Shown: positions 1 to 10,131 of the stretch, piece by piece
How positions within the stretch are numbered: the first letter of the stretch is position 1
How the letters are laid out: each line of letters begins with the position of its first letter
The notes under the pieces: generated by a model
Told to the model about the DNA's origin: nothing
The model's input: the letters and a program-made list of their open reading frames with translations, nothing else
Database searches by the model: none
Source of the DNA: Hydrogenophaga sp.
Lineage (GTDB): Bacteria > Pseudomonadota > Gammaproteobacteria > Burkholderiales > Burkholderiaceae_C
Assembly: GCA_030682835.1 (NCBI GenBank)
Contig: JAUXNG010000030.1
Location: 1 to 37,804 of the forward strand
Length of the DNA stretch: 37,804 nucleotides
Direction: 5' to 3'
Position numbers and translations under genes: made by a program

Positions 1-1832
<1,832 letters not shown>

Positions 1833-1879
1833 GGCGTGGGATGGGTATGGCGTGACGGGACAACTCGCGAAGGCAACAT

Positions 1880-1907
1880 TTTATATCATTCATAATTATT
1901 GATGCAA
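1880..1907 (-). promoter_or_regulatory. Probable scpA promoter with embedded palindrome
   Basis: An AT-rich island in GC-rich DNA. On the minus strand, TTGCAT (1907-1902), a 16-bp spacer and TATAAA (1885-1880) form a plausible sigma-70 promoter reading towards scpA. The spacer holds an imperfect palindrome, ATTCATAATTATTGAT (1888-1903, 12 of 16 positions symmetric, core ATAATTAT). A palindrome inside a promoter spacer fits an operator, probably for the divergent GntR regulator. The operator role is inference. Confidence 0.45.
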
Positions 1908-1964
1908 AATATTCCGGCCGCCTTACAATCCCTCAGTCTCCTCACACCACCTGTTCGCCTGCCC

Positions 1965-2600
1965 ATGTCTGCCCTTTCGCTTGCACCCCGCGCCCTGTAT
2001 GAAGAAGTCGCCGAGTTGCTGCGCCAGCGCATTTTCAGCCGCGAACTGGAGCCGGGCAGCTGGATCGATGAACTCAAGATCGCGGAGGAATACGGCATCA
2101 GCCGCACGCCGCTGCGCGAAGCCCTGAAGGTGCTGGCGGCCGAAGGCCTGGTGACGATGAAGGTGCGCCGCGGCGCCTACGTGACCGAGGTGTCGGAAAA
2201 AGACCTGGCCGACGTGTACCACCTGCTGGCGCTGCTGGAGTCCGACGCAGCCGGCGTGGTGGCCCAGCGCGGCAGCGAAGAGCAGTTGGGCGAGCTGCGC
2301 GCGCTGCACGCCGAACTGGAGGCCGCCGCCGGCGAGCGCGACCGCTTCTTCGCGCTCAACGAGCAGTTCCACATGCGCCTGCTGGAAATGGCCGACAACC
2401 GCTGGCGACAGCAGATGGTGGCAGACCTGCGCAAGGTCATGAAGCTCAACCGCCACAACTCGCTGCTCAAGACGGGACGGCTGGACGAATCCCTGGCCGA
2501 GCACCGCGCCATCATGAGCGCCCTTCTCGCCCGCGACGCGGCGCTGACGGTGCGGCGCATGAACGAACACTTTCAGAGCGGCTTGCAGGCGGCGGTCTGA
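1965..2600 (+). CDS. GntR-family transcriptional regulator, FadR/FCD subfamily
   Basis: A 211-residue DNA-binding regulator. The N-terminal winged helix-turn-helix is visible as LYEEVAELLRQRIFSRELEPG followed by EYGISRTPLREALKVLAAEGLV, the standard GntR pattern. The helical C-terminal part (VYHLLALLESDAAGVVA, NEQFHMRLLEMADN, EHRAIMSALLARD) is an FCD-type ligand-binding domain, which usually senses small organic acids. An in-frame ATG at 1899 exists, but 1965 is preferred because the winged-helix domain begins soon after it and 1899 lies inside the AT-rich promoter island. TACAAT at 1924-1929 could be its -10. Its divergence from scpA suggests control of methylmalonyl-CoA or propionate metabolism (inference). 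The stop is 24 bp from the convergent spoVR stop. Confidence 0.88.
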   Translation: MSALSLAPRALYEEVAELLRQRIFSRELEPGSWIDELKIAEEYGISRTPLREALKVLAAEGLVTMKVRRGAYVTEVSEKDLADVYHLLALLESDAAGVVAQRGSEEQLGELRALHAELEAAAGERDRFFALNEQFHMRLLEMADNRWRQQMVADLRKVMKLNRHNSLLKTGRLDESLAEHRAIMSALLARDAALTVRRMNEHFQSGLQAAV

Positions 2601-2604
2601 CGCG

Positions 2605-2621
2605 CGGGCGCTCAGCGCCCG
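2605..2621. terminator. Short hairpin between convergent genes
   Basis: CGGGCGC (2605-2611), loop TCA, GCGCCCG (2615-2621). It sits between the stops of the GntR gene and the convergent spoVR gene. There is no T-tract on either strand, so terminator function is only suggested by position. Confidence 0.3.
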
Positions 2622-2624
2622 GCT

Positions 2625-4199
2625 TCAAGCCGAGCGGGGCGGCTCGGCGTCCCAGTGCTGGACCACGGTGCCCTGGCGGTCCACACTCTCCAGGCAGACC
2701 CGGAAACCCCACAGCCGCGTGACGTGCTTGAGCACCTCGCGCACGCTGTCGTCCAGCGGTCGGTCATGCTGGCGCAGGTGCCGCAGCGTGAGCGAACGGG
2801 AACCGCGGATGTCGGCGTTCCACACCTGGATGTTGGGTTCGCGCTCGCTCAGGTCATACTGCCGTGCGAGCGACTCGCGCACGCGCCGGTAGCCGCTGTC
2901 GTCGTGGATCGCGCTCACCTCCAGTTCCACCTTGCGGGCGTCGTCCAGCACCGAGAACAGGCGCATGTCGCGCATCAGGCGGGGCGACAGGAACTGGCCG
3001 ACGAAGCTTTCGTCCCGGTAGTGGCGCATGGCGTGGTCCAGCGTGCGCTTCCAGTCGGAGCCGGCGATGTCGGGGAACCAGCGCCGGTCTTCCTCGGTGG
3101 GTTGCTCGCAGATGCGCCGCAGGTCGGTGAACATGGCGAAGCCCAGCGCGTAGGGGTTGATGCCCCGGTAGGCCGGGTGCGTCACCGGTGGCTGGTACAC
3201 CACGTTGGTGTGCGAGCGCAGGAACTCGATCATGAAGCCGTCGGTGAGCAGGCCCTCGTCGTACAAGGTGTTGAGGATGGTGTGGTGCCAGAAGGTGGCC
3301 CAGCCTTCGTTCATCACCTGGGTCTGCCGCTGCGGGTAGAAGTACTGCGCCGCCTTGCGCACGATGCGCACGATCTCGCGCTGCCAGGGCTCCAGCAACG
3401 GCGCGTGCTTTTCGATGAAGTACAGCAGGTTTTCCTCCGGCTCGGCGGGGAAACGGCGGCTGCCCGCCTCCACCGGCTTGCCGGCCGCCGGCGGCAGCGT
3501 GCGCCAGAGGTCGTTCACCTGTTGCTGCCGGTAGGCCTCGCGCTCCTGGCGCCGCGCTTCCTCCTGCGCCAGCGAGGGTTTCTGCGAGCGGCGGTAGCGG
3601 TCGACGCCCTGCCCCATCAGCGCGTGGCAGGAGTCGAGCACCTCCTCCACCGCCTGCAGGCCGTGGCGCTCTTCGCAGTCAGCAATGAAGCTGCGGGCAT
3701 AGACCAGGTAATCCACGATGGACGAGGCGTCCGTCCACATGCGGAACAGGTAATTGCCCTTGAAGAACGCGTTGTGGCCGTAGCAGGCGTGCGCCATCAC
3801 CAGCGCCTGCATGGTCAGGGTGTTTTCCTCCATCAGGTAGGCGATGCAGGGGTCGGAGTTGATGACGATCTCGTAGGCCAGCCCCATCTGCCCGCGCCGG
3901 TAGGTCCTCTCGGTCTGGATGAACTCCTTGCCGAAGGACCAGTGGCGGTAATGCACCGGCATGCCGAGCGACGCGTAGGCGTCGATCATCTGCTCGGCGG
4001 TGATCACCTCCAGCTGCACCGGGTAAGTGTCGAGCCCGTAGGCCTGGGCCACCCGGGCGATCTCGGCGTGGTAGGTGTGGATCAGCTCGAAGGTCCAGTC
4101 GGACGGGCACGGCAGCGGTTCGCGTCGCCGCGTGGACGAGGGGCCGGCCAGTGCCGGGGCCAGCAGGCGGTCCATGCCGGGGAAGGCTTCTCGGCTCAT
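2625..4199 (-). CDS. SpoVR family protein (YcgB-like)
   Basis: A 524-residue cytoplasmic protein of the SpoVR/YcgB family. The molecular function of the family is not settled; in Bacillus it affects spore cortex formation, and in non-sporulating bacteria it travels with PrkA and YeaH. Visible family hallmarks are DWTFELIHTYHAEIARVA, VHYRHWSFGKEFI, HACYGHNAFFKGNYLF, EGWATFWHHTILNTLY and HPAYRGINPYALGFAMF. The many conserved His and Glu residues in HACYGHN and EGWATFWHH suggest a metal site (inference). The start at 4199 is chosen because its ATG overlaps the TGA of yeaH in an ATGA; a longer open frame upstream is only read-through into yeaH. It is the last gene of the prkA-yeaH-spoVR operon. 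Confidence 0.93.
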   Translation of the reverse strand: MSREAFPGMDRLLAPALAGPSSTRRREPLPCPSDWTFELIHTYHAEIARVAQAYGLDTYPVQLEVITAEQMIDAYASLGMPVHYRHWSFGKEFIQTERTYRRGQMGLAYEIVINSDPCIAYLMEENTLTMQALVMAHACYGHNAFFKGNYLFRMWTDASSIVDYLVYARSFIADCEERHGLQAVEEVLDSCHALMGQGVDRYRRSQKPSLAQEEARRQEREAYRQQQVNDLWRTLPPAAGKPVEAGSRRFPAEPEENLLYFIEKHAPLLEPWQREIVRIVRKAAQYFYPQRQTQVMNEGWATFWHHTILNTLYDEGLLTDGFMIEFLRSHTNVVYQPPVTHPAYRGINPYALGFAMFTDLRRICEQPTEEDRRWFPDIAGSDWKRTLDHAMRHYRDESFVGQFLSPRLMRDMRLFSVLDDARKVELEVSAIHDDSGYRRVRESLARQYDLSEREPNIQVWNADIRGSRSLTLRHLRQHDRPLDDSVREVLKHVTRLWGFRVCLESVDRQGTVVQHWDAEPPRSA

Positions 4200-5482
4200 G
4201 GCGTCACCGTCTGTTTGAACAGCTCGCGGAACACCGGGTAAATGTCGGCGGGCGTGGTGATCTTGCGCATGGCAAAAGCCGGCTGGGTGGGCTGCAGGCG
4301 GCTGTATTCCTCCCACAGGTTCTGCTCGTCGCCCGCCACCTGCACATAGGCGAAGTAGCGCACCAGCGGCAGCAGCTTGTGCTGCAGCAGTTCGCTGCAG
4401 CGCGAGGAGTCCTGGTACCAGTTGTCGCCGTCCGACGCCTGCGCACCGAAGATGTTCCAGTCGCTCGGCGGGTAGCGCTTCTCGATGATCTGGTGCATCA
4501 GCGTGAGCGCGCTCGACACCACCGTGCCCCCGGTTTCCGTCGCCTGGAAGAACTCCTGCTCGTTCACTTCGGCGGCCTGCGTGTGGTGCCGGATGAAGAT
4601 CACCTCGGTCTTCTCATAGTGCCGGCGCAGGAACAGGTGCAGCAGGATGAAAAAGCGCTTGGCAATGTCTTTGCGGCCCTCGTCCATGGAGCCCGACACG
4701 TCCATCAGGCAGAACATCGCGGCTTTGGCCGTGGGCTGTGGAATGCGAACGCGGTTGCGAAAGCGCAGGTCCAGCGGGTCCAGGAAAGGAATCTGGCGCA
4801 GCCGGCGCTGCAGCAGCTCGGCGCGCTCCTGCAGCAGACCCAAGTCGGGGCGGTCGGCCTCGGCAACGGACGCATCCACGGTCTCCGCGAGTGCCAGAGC
4901 GGCCTGCGCCTCGCGCAGCTGGCGGCGCACTTCGGTGCCCATGGCGATGCGCCGGGCCAGGGCGGTTCGCACCGAGCGCACCACGTGCAGGCTGGCGGGG
5001 TTGCCGGCCGACACGAAGCCGGCGCGCTGCGTCTTCCATTCGGGTGCATCGGGCAGCAGCTGGGTGCGCACCAGACGCGGCAGGGCGAGGTCGTCAAAGA
5101 ACACCTGCATGAACTCGTCACGGGTGATGCGGAACACGAAATCGTCCTCGCCCATGCCGTCCTGCGAAGCCTGCCCGTTGCCGCTGCCACCTGCACCACC
5201 CCCCGGCGGGCGCGCGATGCGGTCGCCCTGTACGTATTCCTGATTGCCCGGGTGCACGGTTTCGCGCGCACCGCCGCGCCCGTGGCCGAACACGGGCTCG
5301 GATACGTCGCGGCGCGGCAGGGTGATGTCTTCGCCCTGCTCGATATCGTGGATGCTGCGCCCGGACACGGCCTTGCGCACCGCGTCCCGGATCTGGTCGC
5401 GGTAGCGACGTAGGAAACGCTCGCGGTTGCCGATGGACTTGTTCTTGCCCGAGAGCCGCCGGTCGACGATTTGCTGGAGCAT
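4196..5482 (-). CDS. yeaH: YeaH/YhbH family protein (DUF444), von Willebrand A-like
   Basis: A 428-residue protein of the DUF444 family, partner of PrkA in the conserved prkA-yeaH-spoVR operon. The N-terminus (MLQQIVDRRLSGKNKSIGNRE) and the Gly-rich linker around residues 92-103 are typical. The C-terminal half is a von Willebrand A-like domain with the MIDAS motif D261-V-S263-G-S265 in MFCLMDVSGSMDEGRKDIAK, followed by IFIRHHTQAAEVNEQEFF and TGGTVVSSAL, so divalent metal binding is expected. The start at 5482 has AAAGG about 9 bases upstream. It lies 51 bp after prkA and overlaps spoVR by 4 bp. In enteric bacteria this set is linked to nitrogen starvation and stationary-phase stress; whether that holds here is inference. 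Confidence 0.93.
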   Translation of the reverse strand: MLQQIVDRRLSGKNKSIGNRERFLRRYRDQIRDAVRKAVSGRSIHDIEQGEDITLPRRDVSEPVFGHGRGGARETVHPGNQEYVQGDRIARPPGGGAGGSGNGQASQDGMGEDDFVFRITRDEFMQVFFDDLALPRLVRTQLLPDAPEWKTQRAGFVSAGNPASLHVVRSVRTALARRIAMGTEVRRQLREAQAALALAETVDASVAEADRPDLGLLQERAELLQRRLRQIPFLDPLDLRFRNRVRIPQPTAKAAMFCLMDVSGSMDEGRKDIAKRFFILLHLFLRRHYEKTEVIFIRHHTQAAEVNEQEFFQATETGGTVVSSALTLMHQIIEKRYPPSDWNIFGAQASDGDNWYQDSSRCSELLQHKLLPLVRYFAYVQVAGDEQNLWEEYSRLQPTQPAFAMRKITTPADIYPVFRELFKQTVTP

Positions 5483-5533
5483 GGGTGCTGCCTTTCGCTG
5501 GGCGGGAGCGGGGACCCCCAGGATCACGAACCT

Positions 5534-7456
5534 CTATGAGCTCTTGCGCACGCGCAGATACCAGTCGCACAGCAGGCGCACCTGCCGGGTGGTGTAGCCT
5601 TTGTCGACCATGCGGTTGACGAAGTCCTGGTGCTTCTTCTGCTCGTCGGCACTGGCCTTGGCGTTGAAGGAAATCACTGGCAGCAGGTCCTCTGTGTTGG
5701 AGAACATCTTTTTCTCGATCACCGCGCGCAGCTTCTCGTAGCTCGTCCACGCCGGGTTCTTGCCGCCGTGGTTGGCCCGCGCCCGCAGCACGAAGTTGAC
5801 GATCTCGTTGCGGAAGTCTTTCGGGTTGCTGATGCCCGCCGGCTTCTCGATCTTCTCCAGTTCGGCGTTGAGCGAGGCGCGGTCGAAAATCTCGCCGGTG
5901 TCGGTGTCGCGGTACTCCTGATCCTGGATCCAGAAATCGGCGTAGGTGACGTAGCGGTCGAAGATGTTCTGCCCGTACTCGGAATAGCTCTCCAGGTACG
6001 CGGTCTGAATCTCCTTGCCGATGAACTCGGCGTAGCGCACCGCCAGCGTCTCCTTGATGAAGGCGAGGTACTTCTGCTCGGTCTCGGCCGGGAACTGCTC
6101 GCGCTCGATCTGCTGCTCCAGCACATACATCAGGTGCACCGGATTGGCCCCCACCTCCGTGCTGTCGAAGTTGAACACCCGCGACAGGATCTTGAAGGCA
6201 AAGCGCGTCGAGATGCCGCTCATGCCCTCGTCCACCCCCGCGTAGTCGCGGTACTCCTGGTAACTCTTGGCCTTGGGATCGGTGTCTTTCAGGTTCTCGC
6301 CGTCGTACACCAGCAGCTTGCTGAAGATGCTGGAATTTTCGGGCTCCTTCAGCCGCGTGAACACCGCAAACTGCGCCAGCATCTTGAGCGCGCCGGGTGC
6401 GCACACCGCCTCGGCCAGCGACGAGTTGCGGATCAGCTTTTCGTAGATCTTGATCTCTTCGGAGACGCGCAGGCAGTACGGCACCTTGACGATGTAGATG
6501 CGGTCCAGAAAGGCTTCGTTGTTCTTGTTGTTCTTGAAGGCCTTCCACTCGCTCTCGTTGGAGTGCGCCATCACGATGCCGTCGAACGGAATCGCGCCAA
6601 AGCCTTCGGTGCCCTTGTAGTTGCCTTCCTGGGTGGCGGTCAGCAGCGGATGCAGCACCTTGATGGGCGCCTTGAACATCTCCACGAATTCCAGTAGTCC
6701 CTGGTTGGCGAGGCACAGCCCGCCCGAGTAGCTGTAGGCGTCCGGGTCGTCCTGTGCAAAATTTTCCAGCTTGCGGATGTCGATCTTGCCGACCAGCGAG
6801 GAAATGTCCTGGTTGTTTTCGTCGCCCGGTTCGGTCTTGGCAATGCCGCACTGCCGCAGCACCGAGGGGTAACGCTTGACCACGCGGAAGCGCCGGATGT
6901 CGCCGCCGTATTCTTCCAGCCGTTTCACCGCCCAGGGCGACATCACGCGGCCGAGGTAGCGCGACGCAATGCCGTATTGCGCATGCAGCACGGCGCCGTC
7001 TTCGCTTGCGTTGAACAGACCCAGGGGCGACTCGTTCACCGGCGAGTCCTTCAGCGCATAGAACGGCACCTGCTCCATCAGCTGCTTCAGGCGCTCGGCG
7101 ATGGACGATTTGCCGCCACCCACCGGGCCCAGCAGGTAAAGGATCTGCTTCTTCTCTTCCAGCCCTTGCGCCGCGTGGCGGAAGTACGAGACCACCTGTT
7201 CGATGGGCTCCTCCAGGCCATAGAAGTCGCGGAAGGCGGGGTAGATCTTGATGACCTTGTTGCCGAAGATGCGGGACAGGCGCTGGTCGTGCCGCGTGTC
7301 CAGCAACTCGGGCTCACCGATGGCCGCAAGCATGCGCTCGGGCGCGGTGGCGTACACAAGGGGATCGCGTTTGCAGGCGTCGAGGTAATCCTCAATGGAC
7401 ATCTCGTCCTCGCGCTTCTGCTCGTATCGGGTCAGGAAATGTCGGACGGCATCCAT
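5534..7456 (-). CDS. prkA: PrkA family serine protein kinase (YeaG-like)
   Basis: A 640-residue protein, the usual length for PrkA/YeaG. An AAA-type P-loop, GPVGGGKSS (residues 110-118), follows the N-terminal PrkA segment. Further conserved stretches are IVMAHSNESEWKAFKNN, RIYIVKVPYCLRVSEEIKIYEK and the C-terminal kinase-like region with YVTYADFWIQDQEYRDTDTGE. The family phosphorylates itself and protein substrates; AAA protease activity has also been reported for it. The start at 7456 is set by a very strong Shine-Dalgarno, AAGGAGGAGA, directly upstream; an in-frame start 12 codons earlier would lie before that site and is rejected. It is first gene of the operon with yeaH and spoVR. The 258-bp leader region carries a possible sigma-54 promoter. 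Confidence 0.95.
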   Translation of the reverse strand: MDAVRHFLTRYEQKREDEMSIEDYLDACKRDPLVYATAPERMLAAIGEPELLDTRHDQRLSRIFGNKVIKIYPAFRDFYGLEEPIEQVVSYFRHAAQGLEEKKQILYLLGPVGGGKSSIAERLKQLMEQVPFYALKDSPVNESPLGLFNASEDGAVLHAQYGIASRYLGRVMSPWAVKRLEEYGGDIRRFRVVKRYPSVLRQCGIAKTEPGDENNQDISSLVGKIDIRKLENFAQDDPDAYSYSGGLCLANQGLLEFVEMFKAPIKVLHPLLTATQEGNYKGTEGFGAIPFDGIVMAHSNESEWKAFKNNKNNEAFLDRIYIVKVPYCLRVSEEIKIYEKLIRNSSLAEAVCAPGALKMLAQFAVFTRLKEPENSSIFSKLLVYDGENLKDTDPKAKSYQEYRDYAGVDEGMSGISTRFAFKILSRVFNFDSTEVGANPVHLMYVLEQQIEREQFPAETEQKYLAFIKETLAVRYAEFIGKEIQTAYLESYSEYGQNIFDRYVTYADFWIQDQEYRDTDTGEIFDRASLNAELEKIEKPAGISNPKDFRNEIVNFVLRARANHGGKNPAWTSYEKLRAVIEKKMFSNTEDLLPVISFNAKASADEQKKHQDFVNRMVDKGYTTRQVRLLCDWYLRVRKSS

Positions 7457-7648
7457 CGCACTCTCCTCCTTGGCGTGGCTCGTGGTCACCAACCGCCATC
7501 AACGACCACACCCACCGTTGACGCGGACTGTCGGGCGGTCCAGCGTCACACGCTCACGAAGAGTCGGGTGCTGCGAAAGAGGCCGTCCTGCTCATGTGAG
7601 AAACGGCGCCAGGGAAAAGTTCAGTGCGCCGCCACTCGTCCGTCAGGC

Positions 7649-7664
7649 GGCAATCGGTATGCCT
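7649..7664 (-). promoter_or_regulatory. Candidate sigma-54 promoter for the prkA operon
   Basis: The minus strand reads AGGCATACCGATTGCC, with GG and GC separated by exactly 10 bases and the conserved GGCA and TTGC blocks intact (consensus TGGCAC-N5-TTGC). It would give a leader of about 180 nt before the prkA ATG at 7456. The remaining 7457-7648 leader holds the ribosome binding site and no gene that I can support. Enteric yeaG is known to be induced through nitrogen control, which makes a sigma-54 site plausible, but the match is imperfect. Confidence 0.45.
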
Positions 7665-7679
7665 TGTGGCAGAGCCACC

Positions 7680-7696
7680 GGTGCGGCACGCGCACC
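7680..7696. repeat. Perfect inverted repeat upstream of the candidate sigma-54 site
   Basis: GGTGCG, 5-base centre GCACG, CGCACC: a perfect 6-5-6 inverted repeat. It lies between the dusA stop and the -24 element, centred about 50 bp upstream of the predicted start of transcription. It could be an activator site. Its arms are in the opposite order to the NtrC consensus, so it is not called an NtrC site. Confidence 0.4.
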
Positions 7697-7714
7697 ATGA
7701 TGAAAGCCAGCCGC

Positions 7715-8734
7715 TCAGGCGAGCGCGTGATCGGCTGCGGCTTCGTCCAGCGCATGCTCGCGGGCCATGGCCCACACCTCTCGCGGGGATAGCGGCTTGA
7801 GGTGGTGGTCGCTCCAGACCTGGCGCCATTTGCGCGCACCACGAAGTCCGTGCCGCAAGCCCAGCATGTGGCGTGCAATGGCGTACCACGGGCAGCCGTC
7901 TTCCGCGTGGGCCCGCTCCATGTAGGCCACCATCTGCTCCTCCACGTCGTCCCGGCTCAGGGCAAAGGCGGGCCCGCCAAAGAAGCGCTCGTCCCAACTG
8001 GTGAGCAGCCACGGGTGGTGGTAGGCCTCACGGCCGAGCATCACGCCATCGACATGTTCCAGGTGCCCTGCTATCTGCTCGTTGGTGGTGATCCCCCCGT
8101 TGACCGCGATCGTGAGCGAAGGGAAGTCGCGCTTGAGCTGGTACGCCAGTTCGTAGCGCAGCGGCGGCACTTCGCGGTTCTCCTTCGGACTCAGGCCGTC
8201 GAGCCAGGCGTTGCGGGCATGCACGATGAAGACCTCGCAGCCCGCCTCGCTCACGGTCCCCACGAAGTCGCGCACAAAGTCGTAGCTTTCGATGCGGTCA
8301 ATACCGATGCGGTGCTTCACGGTCACCGGCACCGACACCACGTCGCGCATGGCTTTCACACCTTCGGCCACCAGCTGCGGCTCGGCCATCAGACAGGCGC
8401 CAAAGGCACCGCGCTGCACGCGTTCGCTCGGGCAGCCGCAGTTCAGGTTGATCTCGTCGTAGCCCCATTGCTCGCCCACCCGCGCGGCTGCGGCCAGATC
8501 GGCCGGCTCGCTGCCGCCGAGCTGCAGTGCGACCGGGTGCTCTTCAGCATTGAAGCGCAGGTGCCGCTGCACATCGCCCCGCGTGATTGCACCGACGTTC
8601 ACCATCTCGGTGTAGAGCAGCGTGTGCTGCGTCAGCAGGCGGTGAAAGAAGCGGCAGTGGCGATCGGTCCAGTCCATCATCGGCGCAACGGACAGGCGCC
8701 ATGGGCTGGTTTGGGGGCTCGGGCTATCGGACAT
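7715..8734 (-). CDS. dusA: tRNA-dihydrouridine(20/20a) synthase DusA
   Basis: A 339-residue FMN enzyme that reduces uridine in the tRNA D-loop with NADPH. Motifs in order: SVAPMMDWTDRHCRFF (residues 15-30), LYTEMV, VALQLGGSEP, the signature INLNCGCPSERVQRGAFGA with the presumed catalytic cysteine in GCPS (Cys101), VKHRIGID, FIVHARNAWLDGLSPKENR and VNGGITT. HARNAWLDGLSPKENR is characteristic of the DusA branch rather than DusB or DusC. The ATG at 8734 is preferred over an upstream in-frame start because family members begin shortly before the APMMDWTD block. It is a single gene between prkA and the HD-GYP-like gene; no nearby tRNA gene was found. Confidence 0.95.
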   Translation of the reverse strand: MSDSPSPQTSPWRLSVAPMMDWTDRHCRFFHRLLTQHTLLYTEMVNVGAITRGDVQRHLRFNAEEHPVALQLGGSEPADLAAAARVGEQWGYDEINLNCGCPSERVQRGAFGACLMAEPQLVAEGVKAMRDVVSVPVTVKHRIGIDRIESYDFVRDFVGTVSEAGCEVFIVHARNAWLDGLSPKENREVPPLRYELAYQLKRDFPSLTIAVNGGITTNEQIAGHLEHVDGVMLGREAYHHPWLLTSWDERFFGGPAFALSRDDVEEQMVAYMERAHAEDGCPWYAIARHMLGLRHGLRGARKWRQVWSDHHLKPLSPREVWAMAREHALDEAAADHALA

Positions 8735-8819
8735 ACCCGCATTATCCCGGGACACGCCGTGGGGCGCCGGCCCGACGGACAGAAGCCAGACGGCGGTCAA
8801 CAGATGGGCAGCGATACGT

Positions 8820-10025
8820 TCAGCAGCGTGCGATCAGGCGGGCCACGTTGACCACGACTTTGACCTCCCCGGGCGGCAGACTGGCCTGCACCGCCCAGGC
8901 CGCTTCTGAGGTATCTCGCAACACCGGCTCACCCAGCGGCAAGCCCTGACGGCCGATCAGCGACATCACCCTGGGGCCATTGGCCTTCGCGCCCCGGCGC
9001 ACCACGATGCCGCTCTCGCCATTGACCAGGCGCACATAACTGCCCGGCGGGAAGAAACCCATGCACTTCACGAACAGAGCACCCCAGCGGTCCGGCGTCG
9101 GCCCGGCGCCGAGGTAGAGCTGCCGGGCGAGTTCCTGGGTGGGCAGCGAGCCGCGACCCTCCCGGGGGCTGATGCAGGCCACATACGTGTCAGCCAGCTC
9201 CAGCAGCCGGTGCTCGGCTCCTTGCACCCGCAGTCCTGCCGGGTAGCCCGTGCCTTCGCTTCGCTCGTGGTGCTGTTCCACCAGACGAAGCCAGGCGCCA
9301 TCGGTGACACCCAGCGCACGCAATGCGGCTGCACTGCGCAGCGGATGCTCCCGAATGAGCAGCCGTTGCGCGTTCGTCACGGGCGTCGCCTGTCGGGCCA
9401 GTTCGTCGTGCACGCGGGTCATGCCGAGGTTCATCGTCAACGCGGCCAGCCGCAGCCGCTGCTGCGCTTCGGGTTCCAGCCCTGCCGCAGCGCCCACCAG
9501 TTGGCACAACCCGGCACACAGCAGGGCGTGTGTGGTGCTGTAGGACTGGTGGGTGTCGAACAGGTACTGGAAGAGCACCAGCAGGCTGTTGTCGGGTTGG
9601 TGCTGCCACAGTTGCGTGCCTGCGTCCTGCACGCGCATGAGCCGGTCAAGGAAATGGATGGCTTGCGCGCCCTGGCGCAAGAGGCTGCTCAGCTCGGCGT
9701 GCAGGTCGGCCCAGGCGTCGGTCAGCAGCAGCTGCTGTGCCTTCGCCTGAGCGCCGGACTCGGCGGTCAGCGCGCTGACCTTGGCAATCTCTCCCAGCGA
9801 CTCGTTGTTGCGCACCAGCCGGTCCAGCAGGGTGGTGTAGCCGTAGCGCACGGCCTGCCACTCGCTGGCGAGCACACCGGGGGAACGCAGCAGGATGTGG
9901 TCGCGGTGCTTCTCGGAGGTGATCGTTTCCCCCTTGCGCAGCAGCAACACGCCTTTGGGGTCCCAGATGTTGACCGGGACCGGCTGGTTCAAGACGAGCG
10001 CATCCGCCGACAGCAATTGGTACAT
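8820..10025 (-). CDS. Degenerate HD-GYP domain protein
   Basis: A 401-residue protein related to HD-GYP cyclic-di-GMP phosphodiesterases. Residues 1-70 look like the N-terminal domain seen before HD-GYP domains in such proteins. The HD-GYP region has His166 (TTHALLC), His227-Pro228 (LIREHPLRSAAAL) and HHERSEGTGYPAGL (252-265), close to the HHERxDGxGYPxGL signature, then ELADTYVACISPR. The catalytic His-Asp pair is replaced: aligned to AALLHDIGK, this protein reads AALTMNLGM, so HD is M198-N199 and the following Lys is Met. Hydrolysis of cyclic-di-GMP is therefore unlikely and a sensory or binding role is more likely (inference). The start at 10025 avoids the phaB terminator that lies inside the longer open frame. 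Confidence 0.85.
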   Translation of the reverse strand: MYQLLSADALVLNQPVPVNIWDPKGVLLLRKGETITSEKHRDHILLRSPGVLASEWQAVRYGYTTLLDRLVRNNESLGEIAKVSALTAESGAQAKAQQLLLTDAWADLHAELSSLLRQGAQAIHFLDRLMRVQDAGTQLWQHQPDNSLLVLFQYLFDTHQSYSTTHALLCAGLCQLVGAAAGLEPEAQQRLRLAALTMNLGMTRVHDELARQATPVTNAQRLLIREHPLRSAAALRALGVTDGAWLRLVEQHHERSEGTGYPAGLRVQGAEHRLLELADTYVACISPREGRGSLPTQELARQLYLGAGPTPDRWGALFVKCMGFFPPGSYVRLVNGESGIVVRRGAKANGPRVMSLIGRQGLPLGEPVLRDTSEAAWAVQASLPPGEVKVVVNVARLIARC

Positions 10026-10086
10026 GGCGCCAATGTACGGCCTGGGCGCCAACCCGATCCGCCGAATACCGGCGGAAAACAGGCGT

Positions 10087-10111
10087 AAAAAAACCCCGCC
10101 GCAGCGGGGTT
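10087..10111 (-). terminator. Rho-independent terminator of the pha operon
   Basis: The perfect 8-bp stem AACCCCGC (10092-10099) / GCGGGGTT (10104-10111) with loop CGCA is followed, on the minus strand, by a run of T (A-run 10087-10093 on the plus strand). It lies 20 bp past the phaB stop and insulates the HD-GYP-like gene from the pha operon. Confidence 0.92.
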
Positions 10112-10131
10112 GGTGAACGGATCCCGAAGGA

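Noticed and set aside
7680..7696. NtrC binding site
   Set aside because: The NtrC consensus is TGCACC-N5-GGTGCA; here the arms are GGTGCG and CGCACC, the opposite order.
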